The notes under the pieces were generated by a model that worked only from the letters and a program-made list of their open reading frames with translations, had not been told where the DNA came from and did no database searches. 12,405 nt of DNA from an uncultured Clostridia bacterium. Its GTDB lineage: Bacteria > Bacillota > Clostridia > Lachnospirales > Lachnospiraceae. Made by a program: the position numbers and the translations under genes. The stretch covers positions 1 to 12,405 of the forward strand of contig CAMONF010000079.1 in the NCBI GenBank assembly GCA_946620335.1, written 5' to 3'. Each line of letters opens with the position of its first letter. Position 1 is the first letter of the stretch. Of the stretch, positions 1 through 8,100 are shown piece after piece.

Positions 1-2
1 AT

Positions 3-3000
3 TTTGTCGACGCCGGCGACGAGCTGACGCTTCAGCTGACGGAAGACCAGGCGGCCAATCTGGACAACGCATCCTATTCTGTCCTCCTCAGCGAGGGAGA
101 CGGCTACTACCGCAGGGGCATCAGCCGGGTAACGGTGAAGCCCGACGAGAACAACGTGCTCCACATCCCCAAGGACCCCAAACTGATCGTGGCCATCACG
201 GACCAGGACGATGACATGCGGGCCTGCGCCTTCGCCCAGGCCGACAGCCGTGAGGGGAAGATCAGCTTCGAGAGCCAGCGCATGTTCTTCTGCATCGGGG
301 AGGATATGCTCTCCGACAGCTGCGATTACGTCATCGCGTCGCTGGAGGCCGATGGGGATGACATCACCGTGAAAGGCTTCCGCTATAATGACGACGCCAT
401 CGGCTCAGGCGGCAAGAACTCTGTGGATCTGGCCGACTATACGACCTTGAACGAATATATGGGCAACCGCCTTTATCCGACCTTCGACGATGAGGGGAAG
501 ATGCTTCCCTATTACAGCTGGGAGACCGAGCGTGGTGTCATTTCCGCCTTCGTCGTGGCGCTGGACGACACCCTTCACTTTGAGTACCGCAAAGCGTCCA
601 CTCTGTCGGAGAGTTCCATCGTGCAGGTCCTTCTTCACGATATCAATGGAAATGACCACAGCTCCGGCATCCACGACCTGAGTGAAGGCGTGACCGCCGA
701 GAAGGACGAGCGCACTGTCGCCACCGAAAAGGGAACCTTGACCTTCGAAATCCGGAACGAGGAAGCGATCCTGACCGGTTACGAGGGCGAGGACAAGAAG
801 CTCACCATACCTGCTGAGGTGGAAGGCATGCCGGTGACCCGCATCGGAAACGGAAGCTTTAGCAGTAGCGTTTTCCGCGAGATTACGATTCCGGAGGGCG
901 TACGGCAGCTGGACCGGAAGGCCTTCTATTTCTGCAGCAACCTCAAAAAGCTGACCCTGCCAGGCTCTGTGGAGGTGGTAGGCGACAACGTCATCTATGA
1001 GTGCGAAGCTCTGGAAGAAGTCGTGCTGACCGGGGAGAGCAGCGCCATATCTGTGAAGGACGGCGTGCTCTTCAGTGCGGACGGCAAGACCCTCATCAAG
1101 TACCCCAACGGCCGAGGCCGTTTCTACGAGGTCCCGGAGGGGACGGAAATCATCGGCTACGCCGCCTTCATGGACGCGCAGCTGGTGGAAATCACCTTCC
1201 CGGAGACCCTTCGGGAAATCGACAATTTCGCCTTCGAGAACTGTGACAAGCTTCGGGAGATCCTTCTGCCGGACAGCCTTGTGCGGATCGGGGCAGGTGC
1301 CTTCGGCGTCGACCACAGCTTTGAATTTGAAAGCGACGAGGAGGAAGAGCCGGTGCTTGAGACCGTCAATCTGGGCCCCAACGTCCAGTCTGTCGGCAAG
1401 GAAGCTTTCAAACAGCGCAGGCTTGTCTCCTTCACGGTCAGTCCGGAAAATGAGACCTTCTCCGGCGTGAACGGCATGCTCGCCTCCAAAGCAGGCGACG
1501 TCCTGATCCTCTGCCCCATGGAGATCGGCGGCAGCATCGCTGTGCCGGAGGGCGTCGTCGGAATCACCCCGGGGATTTTCGCGGATCTGCCCTCCGACTC
1601 GGTCTTCCTTCTGCCCGACTCCCTGACCCGGATCACCCTGGACAGCTTCCCGAGCGGCAGGGACGAGAACTACGACACGGTCTATGAGCTCCTCATCTAC
1701 TGCACCAAGGGGTCGGCTGCGGAGACCTTCGCGGCGAAGAACAAGCTGCCCTATGAGCTGGTGGGGGAGGAGGACCTGGTCCTTGAGTCCTACACACTGG
1801 CCACCATGCCCGGCCCGAACGGTACCTACACGTTCCGGTTATACGATGACCATGCGGCCTTCATCCGGTACAGGGGGACGGATCCCGGTATAGCTGTGCC
1901 GTCGGAGGTCCGGGGGCTTCCGGTGACGGAAATCGGCGATGGCTCCAGCACGGTGGCAAGCACTTACAACAGCAGTTTGGATTGGGAATATTCGGACAAG
2001 ACGCCGGAGACGGACAATCTGGGCCAGTATCCCCAGGGCTACGTCAAGAACATCACACTTCCGGACTGCGTGCAGGTCATCAATGCCTATGCGCTGTCCG
2101 AATACTCGCTTGACATGGCTTCATTTACCCTGCCCGCTGACCTTCGGGAGCTCTCCCCGCTGGCCTTCGGCGGACGGCGGGAGAGCGGCATGAGCGTGGG
2201 CGCTTTCAGTATCGCGGAGGGCAATCCCAACTATAAGACGGTGGACGGCGTCCTCTTCACCAAGGACGGCAGCCGGCTGGTCCGGTTCCCCACCGCGCCC
2301 AGGACCGATTCTCCTGCCCTGACCATGGAGCGGGTGGACGGCCAGCCTGTCTACTCCTACACTGTGCCGGAAGGAGTGGAGGAGATCGGGGAGGCAGCCT
2401 TCGCCAACACGGAACTCCAGAAAGCCGGCACCGGCGTCACGATCTACGACTTCAAGGTCGACCTGCCCGGGTCGGTGGAGACCGTCGGCGACTATGCTTT
2501 CTACAGCTCCTACATTGAGGAGGTGACTCTTCCGGAGGGGCTTCGGACCATCTGCACCGGCGCTTTCTCCCGTATGAGAAATAAAAGCACATCCCTCATC
2601 CTGCCCTCCACTGTGGAGACGATAGGAAACGAAGCCTTCGGATATGTATTCCGGGAGGACGAAGAGACCGGAAATCTGGTCTATGGCTTCACCGAAATTA
2701 AACTGCCGGAGGGCCTCAAGGAACTTGGCGCCAGGGCCTTTGCCGCCTCCTCCGACGACTGCCTCATCTGCGAGGAGCTTGTCCTGGGACGGAAGCTGGA
2801 GAAGATCGACGAGGAAGCCTTCCACGATTGCCAGGTGCGCAGCATCTCGGTGGATGAGGGCAATGACCGGTTCAGCTCGGCGGATGGCTGCCTCCTCAGC
2901 AAGGACGGCAAGAGCCTCATCACAGTGCCCGCAGCCATAGAGGGAGAATTTACCGTGCCGGCCGGGGTCACTGAGATCGGACGATACGCTTTCTTCAGCT

Positions 3001-3164
3001 GCGACGGCATCACGGATGTTCACATTTCCCGGGAAGTGACCCGGATATCTTCCCAGGCCTTCTTTGTGAGCTATGGGGTGACGGCGCCGGTGATTCACGG
3101 CGAGGCCGGCAGCGAGGCGGAGCGGTTCGCCCTCTCCGTCGGCATGGAATGGGAGGAGGAATGA
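3..3164 (+). CDS. BspA-like leucine-rich repeat surface protein (5' partial)
   Basis: The frame is open from base 3 with no stop, so the gene starts upstream of the window; 1053 residues are visible. An in-frame GTG at 135 is not needed as a start. The first ~240 residues match no domain I recognise. From about base 735 the protein consists of LRR_5 (BspA/Treponema-type) repeats of the form 'IPEGV..I...AF..C..L..I.LP', for example at 880-1020, 1170-1290, 2360-2560 and 2940-3060. They are interrupted four times by an 'N..F....G.L.SKDG..LI..P' segment (about 1030-1160, 1440-1580, 2205-2400, 2855-2990). The protein ends with the usual BspA-type cap (GEAGSEAERFA). Such proteins are normally secreted or cell-wall-associated and bind host or microbial surfaces; that role is family knowledge, not shown here. 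No signal peptide is visible because the N-terminus is missing. The stop lies four bases before the next gene, so cotranscription is likely. Confidence 0.9.
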   Translation, partial: FVDAGDELTLQLTEDQAANLDNASYSVLLSEGDGYYRRGISRVTVKPDENNVLHIPKDPKLIVAITDQDDDMRACAFAQADSREGKISFESQRMFFCIGEDMLSDSCDYVIASLEADGDDITVKGFRYNDDAIGSGGKNSVDLADYTTLNEYMGNRLYPTFDDEGKMLPYYSWETERGVISAFVVALDDTLHFEYRKASTLSESSIVQVLLHDINGNDHSSGIHDLSEGVTAEKDERTVATEKGTLTFEIRNEEAILTGYEGEDKKLTIPAEVEGMPVTRIGNGSFSSSVFREITIPEGVRQLDRKAFYFCSNLKKLTLPGSVEVVGDNVIYECEALEEVVLTGESSAISVKDGVLFSADGKTLIKYPNGRGRFYEVPEGTEIIGYAAFMDAQLVEITFPETLREIDNFAFENCDKLREILLPDSLVRIGAGAFGVDHSFEFESDEEEEPVLETVNLGPNVQSVGKEAFKQRRLVSFTVSPENETFSGVNGMLASKAGDVLILCPMEIGGSIAVPEGVVGITPGIFADLPSDSVFLLPDSLTRITLDSFPSGRDENYDTVYELLIYCTKGSAAETFAAKNKLPYELVGEEDLVLESYTLATMPGPNGTYTFRLYDDHAAFIRYRGTDPGIAVPSEVRGLPVTEIGDGSSTVASTYNSSLDWEYSDKTPETDNLGQYPQGYVKNITLPDCVQVINAYALSEYSLDMASFTLPADLRELSPLAFGGRRESGMSVGAFSIAEGNPNYKTVDGVLFTKDGSRLVRFPTAPRTDSPALTMERVDGQPVYSYTVPEGVEEIGEAAFANTELQKAGTGVTIYDFKVDLPGSVETVGDYAFYSSYIEEVTLPEGLRTICTGAFSRMRNKSTSLILPSTVETIGNEAFGYVFREDEETGNLVYGFTEIKLPEGLKELGARAFAASSDDCLICEELVLGRKLEKIDEEAFHDCQVRSISVDEGNDRFSSADGCLLSKDGKSLITVPAAIEGEFTVPAGVTEIGRYAFFSCDGITDVHISREVTRISSQAFFVSYGVTAPVIHGEAGSEAERFALSVGMEWEEE
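735..3164 (+). repeat. Tandem duplication of the whole LRR module inside the BspA-like gene
   Basis: Two modules with the same opening and closing signature lie head to tail. Module A (about 735-1780) opens with 'TFEIRNEEAILTGY...IPAEVEGMPVTRIG' spacing and closes with KGSAAETFAAKNKLPYEL. Module B (about 1816-3164) opens with 'TYTFRLYDDHAAFIRY...VPSEVRGLPVTEIG' and closes with GEAGSEAERFALSVGMEWE. The closing motif is normally found once, at the C-terminus of LRR_5 proteins, so its presence in the middle marks a module boundary. The copies are well diverged at DNA level, which suggests an old duplication. Confidence 0.65.
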
Positions 3165-3168
3165 ACGA

Positions 3169-5811
3169 ATGAAGAGAGCATTTCTTGTCATGACAGTTCT
3201 TCTGGCCGTCACGGCGGGGCTTCCCAAAGTCTGCATCGCTGACGAGGCCGGTATTCTGCCCGGCCGGATCGAAAATCTCACGAATACGGACGAGATCCCT
3301 GAGGGGAGCGAACCTGGGGAGTCGGCGGATCCCGCTTACCATCCCCGCATGCTGGTGGGCGTCTGGAAACGGACGAAGCTGACCGGCAAGGCTGAGACGA
3401 TCGAGGTTCCCGCTCCCGACGGGTCGGGGGATACCTGGACGGTGGAATGCCTGCCGGACCAGTTCATCTTCGCCTCCGTACAGCGGGGTGACGCTGACGG
3501 GGAAAAGCTGCAGTCACTGCGACTGGATGACTACTATGACTTCCAGGGCCGGTACAGCCGGACGGACGCGGCCGGAAAGACCTCCACGGAGACGGTGAGC
3601 TTCCGCAATGTAACGGGCATTTCCGGCAGCACGCTGGCGGTGGGCTTTACCGGGGAGGCGGCCGACGAGGCCTACCTTTCTGAGGAGGTCACGGCGGTGG
3701 ACATCACAGAGGTGGATTACCAGCTTTGGTTCGAGGGCTGTGAGCTGACGCTTTCTTACGGCGGGGCGGAGGCAGTCTATGTGCCGGCGACCTGCCCGGA
3801 CGGGGACCTGGTCAAGGCCCTGGACGGCTTCGACGGGTCCTGCGACTATGTCAAGCACCCGGACTGGCATTTCAACAACCTGGTCATGAAGGGAGACGGG
3901 ACGGGAACGGCCAACACCCTTTACGGGGCCGTTGAAATGACCGTGGAGACGGGCAGGGATGGGAGCATTACCTTTAAGACCGACCACGACGAAACGTTTA
4001 CCTATGACGCCTACTGGTATTCGGACTCCTGCCTGACCCTCGGGGCAGGGGAGGACCGGCTCATGTACCAGGACAACTATGTCAACATGGAGTCGGGCAT
4101 CGCCTACTGCAGGAACTATATTCAATATCCCTTCTTCAACGGTTACGGTATTCTGAAGGTCGGAAACAAGAACCTGGGAGATCCCCTCTGTGCGAAGGTC
4201 TCTATGCTGAGCGATGCCGGCGGCCGGAGCGGAGCGGACCTGGAGGGGACCATGGTGCCCTCGGGCGGCCTGACCGAGCCATTCGAAGTCACCTTTAAGG
4301 GCAGCACGATCACGGTGCGGGCCATGAACCCCACGGATATGGAAATGTCGCTCAAGGACTGCATCGTCGTAATGTATTCATTTGACAGCGAGGGCGGGAA
4401 CATCTTCCGGAGGACCCATTTCTTCGACGACAGCATCGGCTTTGCCTGCGGGGAGACCAAGGAGTCCCTGCTGGCCCGGTACGACAGCTTTGTCGAGACA
4501 AATGAGAACACCCTCTGCGCGACCGTCACCGACGGCAACCATTATTCTGCCTATGACTTCTCCGACTACGGCGCGGACCTTCTCTTCGAGGGGGACCAGC
4601 TGGAGCTGCTTGTGCTGAATTTCACGGACGGGAAGCTCACCGGCGTGACTTCCTGCTCGCCCTCCCTCCTGTACCAGGACCTCGAGTACCAGGTGCCGGT
4701 GGCGGAGCTTCTGACATTGGACAGGGACGACGCGGAGGAGACGGCGGCAGTGCGGTCTGCGCTGGCGGACGCCCTGGCCGGGGCGGTCCTGCCGGGCAAT
4801 GTGGTGCGCGGCGATGAAGGCTGTGCGGTTTGCATTCCCAGAGCTGACCTCTTCGACTACGGCTCTTTCGAGCTGTCGGAGGCGGGCAAAAAGCTGCTGG
4901 ATGAGACGGCGGAGGCCCTGATCGCGGCGGTGCCGGATCCGAATGCCATCGCCGGCGTTGAGGCGGCGGCCTACTTCCGCTTTGAGACGGCGGACAGGGC
5001 CTTCTCAAAGCTTTATGCCGATGCCATCGCCAAATATCTGAGCGGGAAGAAGAACGGGCTCACATCTGCTGCCCGGAAATTTCTGAAGGGCAAGGTGCAG
5101 ACCGGGGCCTACGCGTCCACGAACTTCCTGACCGATCCCTCCGTCGACGGCTATACCCACCTGGAGCTCCGCTTTATCTTAAAGCCGGTCCACCGGGAGG
5201 AAAAGGTCTACACGGATACCAAGGTGACACGGCCCGAAGCGGAAGATACGACCGGCGCCCACGCTTTCATGGAAATGAGCGAGCAGGCCGTCGGCCGCAA
5301 GATCGCGGCCTTCGCCGCCCGCTACGGCGGGACCTACGCCGGACAGGCTTATACAAATGAAGCCCTGGGCATCCGCTGGAACCTGCCCGAGCAGTGGTAC
5401 ATCTACGACGACACGGCTCTCCTGCGCTACAACGGAAGGTCGGCCCAGTCCCTCCTCCTGGCGGACAAGCCGGTTTACATTTTCGCCGCTACTGACGATG
5501 AGGACATGGTGGATATCCGTCTTCATCCCTTTGAAATAGGCAGCGATTACGCTGACCGGGCGGAAGAGTACGCAAGGAGCCTCTTCACCGGCTACGAGGC
5601 GGTCTGCCGGGTGAGCTATGACGCGGTGGAGACCAAATTCGAGGAGATGACCTGGATCGGCAACAAGGTCTGGACCGGGACCTTTACCTTCAAGACTGAT
5701 GGGAGGACTTTCTGCAGGAAGCAGTATTACTACGTGCGGGAGGACGCGGTGGCGGTCATTTCCGTGACGAGTGAGGGGAGTGCACGGGATTTGACGTCGC
5801 TTGGGTTCTGA
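3169..5811 (+). CDS. Secreted multidomain protein with lipocalin-like and degenerate OmpA-like sections
   Basis: The 880-residue product begins MKRAFLVMTVLLAVTAG, a signal peptide (basic start, hydrophobic 4-18, probable cleavage after Ala24). There is no lipobox, so it is probably released or wall-associated. The start ATG follows a strong GGGAGGAGG site (3151-3159). Residues ~55-330 contain two stretches resembling lipocalin-like beta sheets (LVGVWKRTKL; GDGTGTANTLYG), a weak call. Residues ~330-530 are unassigned. Residues ~545-675 follow the outline of an OmpA/MotB C-terminal domain: IPRADLFDYGSFELS, then a helix, FSKLYADAIAKYL, then a closing LELRFILKP strand. The usual peptidoglycan-contacting TD and LS..RA residues are not conserved. 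Residues ~715-880 form another module (GGTYAGQAYTNEALGIRW) seen in clostridial secreted proteins of unknown function. It is probably in an operon with the LRR gene; function unknown. Confidence 0.85.
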   Translation: MKRAFLVMTVLLAVTAGLPKVCIADEAGILPGRIENLTNTDEIPEGSEPGESADPAYHPRMLVGVWKRTKLTGKAETIEVPAPDGSGDTWTVECLPDQFIFASVQRGDADGEKLQSLRLDDYYDFQGRYSRTDAAGKTSTETVSFRNVTGISGSTLAVGFTGEAADEAYLSEEVTAVDITEVDYQLWFEGCELTLSYGGAEAVYVPATCPDGDLVKALDGFDGSCDYVKHPDWHFNNLVMKGDGTGTANTLYGAVEMTVETGRDGSITFKTDHDETFTYDAYWYSDSCLTLGAGEDRLMYQDNYVNMESGIAYCRNYIQYPFFNGYGILKVGNKNLGDPLCAKVSMLSDAGGRSGADLEGTMVPSGGLTEPFEVTFKGSTITVRAMNPTDMEMSLKDCIVVMYSFDSEGGNIFRRTHFFDDSIGFACGETKESLLARYDSFVETNENTLCATVTDGNHYSAYDFSDYGADLLFEGDQLELLVLNFTDGKLTGVTSCSPSLLYQDLEYQVPVAELLTLDRDDAEETAAVRSALADALAGAVLPGNVVRGDEGCAVCIPRADLFDYGSFELSEAGKKLLDETAEALIAAVPDPNAIAGVEAAAYFRFETADRAFSKLYADAIAKYLSGKKNGLTSAARKFLKGKVQTGAYASTNFLTDPSVDGYTHLELRFILKPVHREEKVYTDTKVTRPEAEDTTGAHAFMEMSEQAVGRKIAAFAARYGGTYAGQAYTNEALGIRWNLPEQWYIYDDTALLRYNGRSAQSLLLADKPVYIFAATDDEDMVDIRLHPFEIGSDYADRAEEYARSLFTGYEAVCRVSYDAVETKFEEMTWIGNKVWTGTFTFKTDGRTFCRKQYYYVREDAVAVISVTSEGSARDLTSLGF

Positions 5812-5818
5812 GCCTGGG

Positions 5819-5900
5819 AAAGTGGGAATCAGGGACGGTTCCTTTTCCCATTTTTCGAAAACGAAAAATGGGAAAAGGAACCGTCCCTGATTCCCACTTT
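5819..5900. repeat. Perfect 39-bp inverted repeat (REP/MITE-like palindrome)
   Basis: Bases 5819-5857 are the exact reverse complement of 5862-5900, separated by the loop AAAA (5858-5861). The first arm contains GGGAATCAGGGACGGTTCC, and each arm can also fold on itself (TGGGAA with TTCCCA). Two such foldable arms facing each other are typical of REP/BIME-like or miniature inverted-repeat elements moved in trans. The element starts 7 bases after the preceding stop codon, so it may also act as a bidirectional transcription barrier. No T-run follows directly; the nearest is 12 bases on (5913-5921), so a classical intrinsic terminator is less likely. No transposase is present in the window. Confidence 0.8.
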
Positions 5901-5920
5901 TCTCCCTTCGTCATTTTTTT

Positions 5921-5926
5921 TATAAT
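5921..5926 (+). promoter_or_regulatory. Possible -10 element upstream of the small acidic membrane protein
   Basis: A perfect TATAAT stands after a T-run and ~88 bases before the ATG at 6014. No good -35 is present at 16-18 bases (TTTTCT at 5898-5903 is the best), and that position overlaps the last bases of the palindrome arm. The call rests on the -10 alone. The rest of the 202-base gap (5927-6013) shows only the AAGGGGA ribosome site at 5999-6005. Confidence 0.35.
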
Positions 5927-6013
5927 AAAGCTGCAACAATCCCCCCACCCGGCGGTTATTAAGATCAGCCGGAACAAAAGAAGGCAAATTCAAACAATAA
6001 GGGGACAGAGAAC

Positions 6014-6460
6014 ATGAAAAAAGCAGCCGCCGCGGCAGTCATCATTATTTTGATCGGAATGGGAGCATTCATTATGTACAGATTGAACGTAAGACCTGAA
6101 ATCAGGAACTATCAGGAGACCACGCAGGAAGAGAACGCGGGCGCTACGGAAAATCCGGCAAAGGCTACCCCGAAGGCGGTCGCCGGACTGGTGCCTCAGA
6201 CGGAGAAGGACGAAGCAGTCGAGGAACCCGTGATGGCAGAGACTCTTGAAACAGAGGAGACTGATCCGGAGGACCAGCTCACTGAAGAGGCGTCTGCCGA
6301 AGAACCCTCATCCGAAGAGGAGCCCGCGGCCGAAGAGCCGGCCTCCATTTTCTCCACTGACCGTGCGCCCGGTCCTGACCCGACTGCACAGACCATCGAG
6401 GAGAGCGAGGACCGCACATCCTTCGACAAGCCGGATCCCTTCTACATCTTTGAAAAGTGA
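6014..6460 (+). CDS. Small single-pass membrane protein with acidic Pro/Glu-rich outer tail
   Basis: The 148-residue product starts MKKAAAAAVIIILIGMGAF, an N-terminal membrane anchor (about residues 4-22) with two lysines before it, which predicts the N-terminus inside and the rest outside. The remainder is low-complexity and strongly acidic (many Glu, Ala, Pro and Thr, e.g. EEPSSEEEPAAEEPA), then a more ordinary end, DKPDPFYIFEK. It has no cysteine and no lipobox. The ATG has an AAGGGGA ribosome site 8 bases upstream. I recognise no family. The gene stands between the palindrome and the promoter of the transglutaminase-like lipoprotein, so it is probably its own short transcript. The anchor-plus-stalk layout resembles its neighbours without their terminal domains. 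Confidence 0.75.
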   Translation: MKKAAAAAVIIILIGMGAFIMYRLNVRPEIRNYQETTQEENAGATENPAKATPKAVAGLVPQTEKDEAVEEPVMAETLETEETDPEDQLTEEASAEEPSSEEEPAAEEPASIFSTDRAPGPDPTAQTIEESEDRTSFDKPDPFYIFEK

Positions 6461-6488
6461 GGGCTGAGAAGGCTTTTTAATTACAGAC

Positions 6489-6518
6489 TTTACAGGCAAA
6501 AAGCAGGTGGATTATAAT
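6489..6518 (+). promoter_or_regulatory. Sigma-A-type promoter for the transglutaminase-like lipoprotein
   Basis: TTTACA (6489-6494, five of six consensus bases) and TATAAT (6513-6518, perfect) are separated by 18 bases in an AT-rich pocket between GC-rich genes. Transcription would start near 6525, giving a leader of about 68 bases before the ATG at 6593. Confidence 0.65.
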
Positions 6519-6541
6519 AACTGTGTTGGACACATGATTTT

Positions 6542-6575
6542 CCGCCATGCGGCCTGCCATCGGCCTCCTTGGCGG
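6542..6575 (+). other. Leader stem-loop just before the ribosome site
   Basis: CCGCCA (6542-6547) pairs with TGGCGG (6570-6575), and inside it GGCC (6551-6554) can pair with GGCC (6562-6565) around a seven-base loop. The structure ends six bases before the AGGAGG site (6582-6587) of the lipoprotein gene. It could tune translation or stabilise the mRNA; no known riboswitch or RNA family is recognised. Confidence 0.35.
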
Positions 6576-6592
6576 ACTACAAGGAGGACAAA

Positions 6593-8038
6593 ATGAAAAG
6601 AAGAATCGTGAGTATCATGCTGAGCCTGGTGCTCGGCTCCGCCCTGCTGGCAGGTTGCGGCGGTTCCTCTTCCGGTTCCCAGAGCGCTCCGGCTGAGGAG
6701 ACCGCTGAGGCTGCTGAGGAAGCTGCCGAGGAAACTGCGGAAGAGGCCGCTGATGCTGCTGAGGAAGCTGCAGAAGAGACCGCCGAAGCTGCGGAAGAGA
6801 CCGCAGAAGCCGCTGAGGAGTCTGCCGAAGAGACCATCGAAGCCGGTGAGGGCGAAGTTCTGAACACATCCTTCGGCGAGACCGTCGCCGCCTTCATGGC
6901 TGAGCACGGACGTCCCGTCGGCGATATCATCATCGACCTTGACCTGAATGACGCCGAGGAGCTGAGCGAAGAAGAGGGTGCTGAGCTCGACCGCGCCATG
7001 CGCGCATACACACCGGGCATCGACAGTCTGCTCGTCAACAATGCGCCGGCCTTCTATTACTATGACCAGCTCACGCCGGACCAGCAGACTCTCTACGACG
7101 CCATGTATATGATGACTGAGGATCCGACGGACGAGAACAACATCGCGACCTTCGCCCTGGCGGAGAAGCCGAACGATACCTTCTTCGTCGACTATCTGGC
7201 CCCGGCCTACTACAGCCTGATCTACGATCATCCGGAACTCTTCTGGCTCTACAACGGCATCGAGACAGACTTTGAGTTTGGTTACATTTCCCAGGGCGGA
7301 GAGTATATCCTCTACATCCGCTATGCGGACGCCTACGACGACTATGAGAAGGACATGACGGCATTCAACAAGGCCGCCGAGGACTTCCTTGCGGACATCG
7401 ACCTGAATGCCAGCCAGGCGGACGTTGCCAAGGCGATCCATGACAAGCTGATCAGCTCCGTCGTCTATGACAATGAAGTCATGGAGCAGGGCATCGGCCA
7501 GGATTTCGCCCATACTGCTTACGGCGCCCTGGTTGCCAACAGCCGCGGCGACAAGAACACCTGCGTCTGCGACGGCTACTCTCAGGCTTTCATTTACCTC
7601 TGCCAGCAGGCAGGTATTGAAGGCGTCTACATGTGCGGCATCGCCGGCAACGAGGAGAGCAAGGGCGGCCACGCCTGGAGCCTTGTCAATGTGGACGGCA
7701 AGTGGCAGGAAGTCGACTCCTGCTGGGATGACTACGATGACCTCTTCGAGGCCTTTGCCGCCGAGTACGGCAGCGGCTCTGACGAGACATCTACCAAGAT
7801 CATGCAGGCCGTGAACGATCCGGCTTACCTGGAGAAGGTGCAGCACTATCTCTACTGCGTGCCGACCAGCTATATCACGAACTTTACCGACAGCAAGAAC
7901 TTCTGGTATGTCTATCCGGACGACACCGCTCTTGCGCTGGTCAGCGACAGCGAGCACGTCCGCATGAGCGACGCCGGCACCATCAATGAATACGGCTACG
8001 ACGCCGTGCTCATGGCGCAGGCACCGGTCGCGGGCTGA
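6593..8038 (+). CDS. Lipoprotein with acidic stalk and transglutaminase-like domain
   Basis: The ATG at 6593 is chosen because AAGGAGGA (6581-6588) precedes it and a lipoprotein signal follows; an upstream in-frame TTG (6569) has neither. The 481-residue product has signal MKRRIVSIMLSLVLGSALLAGC with lipobox LAGC (Cys22), so it should be lipid-anchored on the outer face of the membrane. Residues 34-88 are an Ala/Glu repeat stalk. Residues ~110-310 are an unassigned helical region. A transglutaminase-like (papain-fold) core follows, with Cys326 in CDGYSQAF, His360 in GGHAWSLV and Asp375 in VDSCWDD, a complete triad. Bacterial members act as cysteine peptidases or, less often, as cross-linking enzymes; which one applies here cannot be told. 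Its own promoter lies upstream and a terminator follows, so it is probably monocistronic. The catalytic assignment is strong; the substrate is unknown, though its position on the cell surface suggests a wall or exogenous peptide. Confidence 0.92.
   Translation: MKRRIVSIMLSLVLGSALLAGCGGSSSGSQSAPAEETAEAAEEAAEETAEEAADAAEEAAEETAEAAEETAEAAEESAEETIEAGEGEVLNTSFGETVAAFMAEHGRPVGDIIIDLDLNDAEELSEEEGAELDRAMRAYTPGIDSLLVNNAPAFYYYDQLTPDQQTLYDAMYMMTEDPTDENNIATFALAEKPNDTFFVDYLAPAYYSLIYDHPELFWLYNGIETDFEFGYISQGGEYILYIRYADAYDDYEKDMTAFNKAAEDFLADIDLNASQADVAKAIHDKLISSVVYDNEVMEQGIGQDFAHTAYGALVANSRGDKNTCVCDGYSQAFIYLCQQAGIEGVYMCGIAGNEESKGGHAWSLVNVDGKWQEVDSCWDDYDDLFEAFAAEYGSGSDETSTKIMQAVNDPAYLEKVQHYLYCVPTSYITNFTDSKNFWYVYPDDTALALVSDSEHVRMSDAGTINEYGYDAVLMAQAPVAG
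6692..6856 (+). repeat. GCN-GAR codon repeat encoding the Ala/Glu stalk
   Basis: This is a run of near-repeats of GCTGAGGAA-type codons encoding 55 residues made almost wholly of Ala, Glu and Thr in an AEETAEA-like seven-residue rhythm. It probably forms an acidic helix lifting the catalytic domain off the membrane. Repeat length can change in frame by strand slippage. Confidence 0.8.
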
Positions 8039-8052
8039 TCGGGGACAGGCTT

Positions 8053-8074
8053 TACCGCCGGAGCGATGGCGGTA
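8053..8074 (+). other. Short hairpin after the lipoprotein gene
   Basis: TACCGCC (8053-8059) pairs perfectly with GGCGGTA (8068-8074) around an eight-base loop. There is no T-run after it. It sits between two copies of GGGGACAG (8041-8048 and 8118-8125), the second of which is part of the terminator stem. Confidence 0.45.
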
Positions 8075-8100
8075 TCCGGCCTAGTGAAACGAGTGAACGG

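Noticed and set aside
135..137. GTG at 135 as start of the LRR protein
   Set aside because: The frame is open to the window edge, there is no signal peptide after the GTG and no ribosome site before it.
5756..5977. Minus-strand 73-codon open frame over the palindrome
   Set aside because: Consists mostly of the palindrome read through both arms; no ribosome site or protein-like composition.
6451..6480. Terminator after the small acidic protein (AAAAG...CTTTTT)
   Set aside because: Only five mostly A-T pairs around a long loop; too weak to call.
6569..6592. TTG at 6569 as start of the lipoprotein
   Set aside because: No ribosome site before it; it would add eight residues ahead of a proper signal peptide, while ATG 6593 has AAGGAGGA.
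6512..7957. Minus-strand open frame of 481 codons opposite the transglutaminase-like gene
   Set aside because: Antisense shadow of biased codons; the + strand frame carries a lipobox and a catalytic triad.
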